The notes under the pieces: generated by a model
Database searches by the model: none
The model's input: the letters and a program-made list of their open reading frames with translations, nothing else
What the model was told of the DNA's origin: nothing
NCBI GenBank assembly: GCA_027924585.1
Contig: BSBM01001719.1
Span: forward strand, 11,737,001 to 11,801,000
Length of the DNA: 64,000 nucleotides
Origin: Larix kaempferi
Taxonomy: Eukaryota > Streptophyta > Pinopsida > Pinales > Pinaceae
Reading direction: 5' to 3'
Shown here: piece after piece, positions 57,940 to 64,000 of the stretch
How the letters are laid out: every line of letters starts with the position of its first letter
How positions within the stretch are numbered: the first letter of the stretch is position 1
Program-made: the position numbers and the translations under genes

Positions 57940-59045
57940 ACAAAAAGGTATTGGTGAGAGCGAGGGATGATCTCAAGCATCATCACGAGCATGAAAAACT
58001 GAATCCAGCGACATAAAGATCGTCAAAAGCAGGCAACGAACGATGTGGCACATGAATCGAGGTGATGAGTGGCATTTTAAGAAATGCCCAAAAATTATGG
58101 GGGTGAGAGCGAGAAAGAGTCTCAAGCATCATCACAAGCGTGGAAACCTGAATTCGGCGATATAAAATTGTCTAAAAAAGATGACGGCCAATGTGGCACA
58201 AAAATCAAGGCGACGAGGGGCATGGGAAAAAATTCCCAAAAACTCTATTGGTGAGAGCAAGAAATGATCTCAAGCATCGTCACGAGCACGGAAAACTGAA
58301 TCCAGCGATATAAAACTTGTCAAAAATGGACCACGACTGATGTGGGATGCAAATTGAGGCGACGAGCAGTGGGTGAGAGTGATAAATGGTCTCAAGCATC
58401 ATCACGAGCATGGAAAACTGAATCTGACGATATAAAACTTGTCAAAAATTGACCACGACCGATGTGGCACGCAAATCGAGGTGACGAGGGGTATGGGAAA
58501 TAATGCTCAAAAAATCTAGTGGTGAGAGTGAGAAATGATCTCAAGCATCATCATGAGCACAGAAAATTGAATCTGACAATACAAAACTTCTCAAAAATGG
58601 ACCACGGCCGATGTGGCACGCAAATCGAGGCGACGAGGGGCATGGGAAAAAATGCCTGAAAAATCTGGTGGTGAGAGTGAGAAATGATCTCAAGCATCGT
58701 CACGAGTGTGAAAAACTGAATCTAGCAATATAAAACTCGTCGAAAATGGACCACGACCGATGTGGCACGCAAATCGAGGCGACGAGGGGCGGGTGAAAAA
58801 ATGCCCAAAAATATGGTGGTGAGAGCGAGAAATGATCTCAAGCATCATCACAAGTTTCGAAAATTGAATCCAATGATATAAAAATTGCCAATAAACTAAC
58901 AACAGCCAATGTGGCATGCAATTCGAGGTGGCGTGGGGCATAGAAAAAATGCCCGAAAGTGTTTAGTGAGAGCGAGAAATGATCTCAAGCATCATCACGA
59001 GCATGGAAATATGAATCGTGCGGTGCAAATAGTGCGAAAAACAGA
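57940..59045 (-). repeat. 148-bp tandem array of element D, about 8 units
   Basis: GTGAGAGCGAGAAATGATCT-like starts lie near 57954, 58103, 58251, 58371, 58521, 58670, 58819 and 58967. One unit (58251-58371) is short by about 28 bp. It is the longest of the three arrays in the window. Confidence 0.9.
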
Positions 59046-59584
59046 GTTCATAAGGACTCCGGAATGGTAAAAGAAAATAACTAGGTTAAAAAATGGCTAC
59101 AAATAAAGGTGATCCCACCAAGCCAAGGATGCAGTGGTGGGGAGAAATGATGACCCGCGGGGGAAGAATACTAGGTGTATCAAATCAAATCAAATATACA
59201 AGTGACATGTGACCTCAAAAAATGGTTGAGATCACACATGTGAAAAAGTGAGTAGGGTTAATGACCTGCCCCCATGCTATGTGCATGGGGTTTATGATTG
59301 TGGATCACGTATGTGTTGGTTTGAACAATGGGATCATTGAAATACTGAGATAGGTGTGATGGGGAAGGTTCAAAATGATTGATCATGCCCCATATCCCAG
59401 GGTCGAGGTACACTATTATGCACCCTAAATCAGAGGTGTCAATGCGGTGCAAATGCTATCTTAGAGAGGGATCAATAGGGCATTGACCAACTGTTGGCCG
59501 GGGGGTGTACCATGAGGCTGTGGACCGTGGTGGCATACTGAAGTGATGATATGATGATGGGGGATTCTCCTTGTGGGGTGGATG
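59046..59584 (-). other. Tail between array and linker ORF of D
   Basis: Shared with A (4771-5410). Broken His/Pro-rich frames; no domain recognised. Confidence 0.5.
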
Positions 59585-61107
59585 TCACCAATATCGCCGA
59601 CGAGAATTATGATGATGATGAGTAGGCAAGGTTTTGGGCCTGCCCCCATGTTGTGGAAATGTGGTTTCCTCGTTGATTTGAAAGGGTTGAACATGTGTGT
59701 CAAAGGGATCAATGGAAGGGGCCGACCAGACAGAGGGGTCTCCAGTGGAAACTGTGTAAATGGTGTTAATTTCTTCTAAGGAGGAATATTTTGGGGGATA
59801 TATTTCCTCAATGAGAAGAGGAGATATCTCTAGGTCGGCATTATTCAATTCATATAGAGCTACTCTATAATCTGGTAGATCAGGGCAGTGATGTGAGTAA
59901 TGACCATAAATGTCGCATATCACACAAGGGTGGTTGGTACAGAGTGATTTATCGTGAAGCTGAGGGGGTAGTTCTAGTTTGACTACTGGAACGTTGGTGT
60001 TGTCATCCAACATATTCATGTGTTCTTGAAGTGCCAATAGTTGTGGACATAGATGGGTAGCGTGGCCTGTATCGTCGCACAAGGAGCACTTAGGGAGCAC
60101 ACGGGTTGGGGGATTCGTGGCTAATTTGGGCATCACTGGGGGGTGCGAGTTGTGGGTGCAGTGTTGTAGGTTGGTGGACCTCTGCCCCCAGTGTTGCGGG
60201 ATTGAGGGGGGACATAACTAGGTGTCGATGTAGTGCCCCCTATTGGAATTGATCGGTTGTGGGGGTTTGAACCACTAGGTGGTGGGTGATTTTGGGGGTT
60301 TGGTATGCCAGGTGGTGGATGGTTTGACATATTCATAGGTTGTACTGGTTGTAGGAAAACAGTTGGATTCGGTGGGGGAGTTGGGGCAGGTAAGTACCAT
60401 ACAGGTATTCCTAATGTTAAACATGGAAGGTTAAGTCTAGCCATTACTGGCATGTTGACAACTCCTGAAAACGGGAACAAGAACGGGATTGTGTGAATTG
60501 GTGTTGTTCCGATATGACTAGGCACCATGGGTGTTTGTGGCGGTGGTTGAGGTTGTTGAGGATGTTGTTGTTCATTGTGTGATAAGGTGCACAAATCAGA
60601 TACTTTAGTTACCTGGAGAGGAGGTGGGATTGACGGGAATGTGCTGGTCATGGGAGTATCCGAATATATCCCGGGGCCGACTGATGATACGAATGATGTC
60701 GGTGCATTCTGAACTGGTTGTTCAATCATAGGGAGAACATTTTTAGGTGCAGTGGGAGCGTATTGGTTTTGCCGCGTTTGGAGATTTATGTCGGACGATG
60801 ACATCATAAGGAGATGATGAGTATTTGAATCCATCGGTTGGTTTGTGTGTGTAGCATATGTGATTTGCCGTTGTGGTGTTGTGGTTCCTTGAGGAGGATC
60901 CAATGGACAAGTGTTCACCACTCCTTGTGTGGGCAAAGGATTCTGCAGCACCATGGGTTGTGGTTGATTAGGCGGCACTGGTTGTGTCTCGTGCCCTTGG
61001 AATTGGGCATCATCATTCCACAGTTGTCGCGCTCGCTCCAAATGGGGGCAAGGGTGTGTTTGTAATGGCTGTATACTTCGCATATGGAACATGGGTGGTT
61101 TGTTCAT
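59585..61107 (-). pseudogene. Zinc-knuckle linker ORF of element D
   Basis: Two long frames, 60133-61107 and 59585-60136, overlap by a few bases and read as one protein with a single shift. The first is Pro/Gln/His-rich; NQYAPTAPKNVLPM marks the in-frame protease deletion near 60735-60775. The second has two knuckles, both intact here (CSLCDDTGHATHLC and CVICDIYGHYSHHC), then NNADLEISPLLIEEIYPPKYSS and INTIYTVST. It ends in a His-rich tail (THHHHNSRRRYW) not found in B. It is the best-preserved linker in the window and shows that the second knuckle in A and B lost a Cys. Confidence 0.85.
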
Positions 61108-62976
61108 AAATTTGGGTTCTTACCCTATTTCGGTGGTCGATCAGGGTTTTGGTTGGCGGGGGTAACGTTGTTGTTGTTTCGAGGATAATTCTGAGCGACT
61201 GGAGGTTGTGGTGCAGCAAGCACTGCCTGTGGTGGGTAATAAGCCACTGGGGATTGTGAGTGAACATGAGCATGTGTGTCCTGCTGATGGTAATACGTAG
61301 GGGGTGAAACCAGAGATGGATAGGATGAAGGTGCATGATGAGGTGGACCTGTTTCTTGTTGTGGTTGTGGGTAACCTTGAGCTGCTAGAAGTGTTGGAGC
61401 AAGAGGTGCTGCCTATTGAGGATAATAAGCCACTTGGGCTTGTGGCTGAACCGGAGTCTGGTGGGCCTGCTGGTTATAGTATGAACATGGTGCATAAGCT
61501 GATGGTGCTTGCCCATAACATTGTGGTGGACACAAAGGTCCATGGATGTGATGGGTGTGTGTTACTAGAGCATATGAAGTTGTAGCCCCAGAATTAGATG
61601 AAGCCCTAGAAATGTCTGGGGTATTATGTACTTGTCATGGTAAAAGGTTTGTTTTTGGCCATAACCTGGCCGATAATACCGCCGGTGGCATGGAATGCCC
61701 CCGACGCGTCATGGCAGGATGGATTGCCCCGCAGGGTGCCAGGTAAAATAGTGTATAGATATCCTGACTGGGCATATATGAGGTCGAATTGTTGAGCTTT
61801 TAAGATAGCTTATTCTTCTAACTGGGGTCGTTCGGAAGCTACATCTTTTGCTATGAGGGGTAGGAGTGATTTGAGAAACCAATCCAAAAAGATAGGGTCG
61901 TCCAGCTTTATCTTGCATAGGCTACGACGCTTACGCCACTCATGGATATGATCGGTGATGTGTGTATCTTTGTTCTGTCTACAAGACAAAAGTATTTCAA
62001 CTCCTGCATCATAGCATACAGGTAGTTGGAAAAACTGGAGGAAAGTTGAGGCGAGGGACATAAATGTGTTGTGGGTCCCATGTGGTTGCTTAATGTACCA
62101 CTTGGTTGCAGAGCCAATGAAGGTTCTTTGTAAAAGTCTCAGTCTAATGGAATCATCCACTATGGAGTTAGAGGAACACCATAGGTGAAACGACATGATG
62201 TGGTTCTGGGGATCTTCCCCGGATTTGCCTTCAAATTTTGGGATATCTGAGGGAAGCTTTGTGGGCATGGGTGGCCACGTAGGGTTGTGTCTAATAGGGT
62301 CGTTGGTTAACCTTGCTAGGTCTGGTAGGTTTAGATTAGCCATGTATAGCAGAGTGGAAGATGGGTGTGGCATGTTCACTGGGGCATAACTATTAATGGT
62401 AGCATTATGTAATGGTCCAGTGCCCCCTAACGGTATGCTAGGTATGGAAGGGATGTGTCCTCCAACCGATGTGGTGTGGGAAGGGCCTGCGCTCCCAAGT
62501 GCAACATGGGTTGCAAAGGGGGTAGGAATGGTTCCAGGAATCCCTAAGATCTAGGCTGTGGTAATGAGAGGGGGTGTGACCCCTATGTTGGGCATACCCA
62601 TAATAGGTGGTGGTCCTGTGTTGGGCATGCCTAAAGGGGGAATGGCCCCTATATTAGGCATGCCTAAAGCGGGAATGGCCCCTGTATTAGGCATGCCTAA
62701 AGGGGTTGTGGTTACCGTGGGTGGAACAGTAGTAGTAGGGTTTGTTGATGTATCTCCAATAGCACTGGTGAAAAGGGGGTCGTATTGTGATCCAGCCATG
62801 GGGTTGCTTGGTGGTGTTTCAGTAGGGTTTTCGGATTCAGCCTCAGAATCAGATGTGAAACGAGGCGCATCAGAATCGGATGACTGTGTTCTATGCCGAT
62901 GACGTGTCGATTCAAGGGATAACGCTCTTCGTCTATGACGTGTAGAGTCAAGTGTACCGAATTGAGGGGGTTCACC
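61108..62976 (-). pseudogene. Gag of element D
   Basis: The frame opens at 62976 after a TTTTTAG acceptor-like site. An Arg/Ser-rich start is followed by four PLGMPN repeats (62551-62799). After a stop, the clean gag core is at 61810-62379 (LPSDIPKFEGKSGEDPQNH, WCSSNSIVDDSIRLRLLQRTF, WYIKQPHGTH, FLQFFQLPV, IHEWRKRRSLCKIKLDD, KDVASERPQLEE). The Pro/Gln/Tyr tail is frame-shifted. Its codons reveal the original Arg, Gln and Cys at several stops in the B copy. Confidence 0.85.
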
Positions 62977-64000
62977 CTAAAAATGGAAGGATCATCTTAA
63001 ATTCTCAATGGTGAGAAATGTATGAAAAAATGTCAGTGGATGGTGGTGATGTAAAAAACTCAAAACCATAGTGCAACAATGTGTGCAAGAGGGGAGTGAA
63101 AAAATAATGGCTCTCAAGCCAACAACCAATCTCAAAAAGCACTTATTATAACAACTATGTTATAATAAGTGGAGGCATCAAGAAAAGTGGTCAGAATACC
63201 AAAAATCAAATAGTTCCTAGAAAAAAGTGGTGCTCACTAGACCCAAGGTGGGTATTGTATCATGCAAACACCTAACTAGAAGTATTGTGAGTCAACAAAC
63301 TATATCCTCTGCAAGGTGATGAAATCCAAGTCAGATAATATAGAGTGTAGAATCAATGGCTAGATATCCCCCTACCGGGAGCGACACCAGGTAGACAATC
63401 CTAAAAAATGGCAACTAGGATACCTCGTTCATAACACGTTCGGTTGGGTGAAGCTACAGTTTGGTTCTCTCGCCGATGTACCCCCATACGACTGTACACG
63501 GAGAACTTCGAAAGGTATCCTTCGGTTACTGAATGGATTGCGGTATTCCACTCATGCTTTCGGAACTAGTCTAGCTACTTCAACCCTCCTAAGGGAGAGG
63601 CCTTCCCGATAAATTGGTTGATAACCATGTCAAAATTATAAGGAATTTTTGGGACCCTAAAATACAACCACTATGTCTCAAATGTAAATAATTGAGGGGT
63701 GTTATTGGCACACCTATCCCCTCAATCCTACCTAACTACAAGATTCTTTTAAATGCTCCCCAAGTGGGGTTAAAAAGTTTGTTGAGTTAAGGTAGATCTT
63801 AAGGCTCAGTTAATTAAAAATGTCGCAGATTGGGTGCACGTGTGATTATTTAACTAAAAATGATTTGCCTCGCTTGGGTGATTGATTACAAATGAAAAAA
63901 TAAGACGTTTCCATTTTGCAAAAAATAAAGGCATTTCCGAAATGTAAATGCTTTAATAAAAACGATTCAAAAAATTAATGGACTTTTTGAAATAATTTTT
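62977..64000 (-). other. 5' leader of element D, runs off the window
   Basis: Non-coding. The block 63230-63990 matches the B leader (about 8340-9060) in reverse, for example the TCGGTTACTGAATGGATTGCG segment near 63522. No 33-bp repeats are reached before the window ends. Confidence 0.65.

Larger units (their letters stand above)
55437..64000 (-). mobile_element. Element D: non-autonomous Tat/Ogre-like element, partial
   Basis: It has the same layout as A: 3' LTR, polypurine tract, conserved 3' region, hairpins, 148-bp array, knuckle-bearing linker, gag and leader, all read right to left. It has no B insertion. Its linker frame joins directly across the missing protease, and no RT, RNase H, integrase or PMD gene is present. 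The 5' LTR and primer site lie beyond the window. It gives the uninterrupted version of the site where B entered A. Confidence 0.92.

Overview
The window looks like intergenic DNA from a large-genome seed plant. The evidence is dense nested LTR retrotransposons, plant-type Ty1/copia and Ty3/gypsy Tat/Ogre-like proteins, a plant-type CAF1 deadenylase relic, and many nonsense codons of the kind left by deamination of methylated cytosine. A gymnosperm is possible, but that is only a guess. I found no intact host gene.

Positions 1-40111 are one five-level nest. A Ty1/copia element E (minus strand; LTR at 39113-40111, gag and protease at 37.5-39.0 kb, integrase at 0.35-1.3 kb) is split by element A (1304-37523, minus, target duplication ATAAC). 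A is split by element B (6712-34381, plus, GGCGC/GGCAC). B is split inside its reverse transcriptase by element C (13828-25945, AGTAT/AGTAC). C is split by a nearly complete Ty1/copia element F (14701-20924, plus, AAACA). By eye, LTR divergence rises outward: about 1.3% for F, 3.3% for B and at least 5% for A. C does not fit this order.

B is the most interesting unit. It is an Ogre/Tat-like Ty3/gypsy element with a TGGCGACTCCGCTGGGGA primer site, gag, a DEGAS-type protease, zinc-knuckle linker, RT, RNase H and integrase. A second RNase H (archaeal/plant type) lies downstream of the integrase. Beyond that is an antisense multi-exon gene of plant mobile domain (PMD) type, with its own TATA box and two predicted introns that keep frame. 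Its 3' region then holds a 148-bp tandem array, a series of hairpins and the 3' LTR. A and a third copy, D (55437 to beyond 64000, minus), belong to the same family. Both share an in-frame loss of the protease and lack pol, the second RNase H and the antisense gene, so they look like a non-autonomous subfamily that could use B-type enzymes.

Positions 40112-55436 are the least repetitive part. They hold a CAF1-like pseudogene (40226-41019) about 115 bp from the LTR of E, several degenerate tandem repeats, two TA microsatellites, a probable solo LTR (52354-53975, duplication AAATA), and long AT-rich stretches in which I can support no gene. Positions 55437-64000 are the 3' LTR, 3' region and gag of element D, which runs off the right edge.
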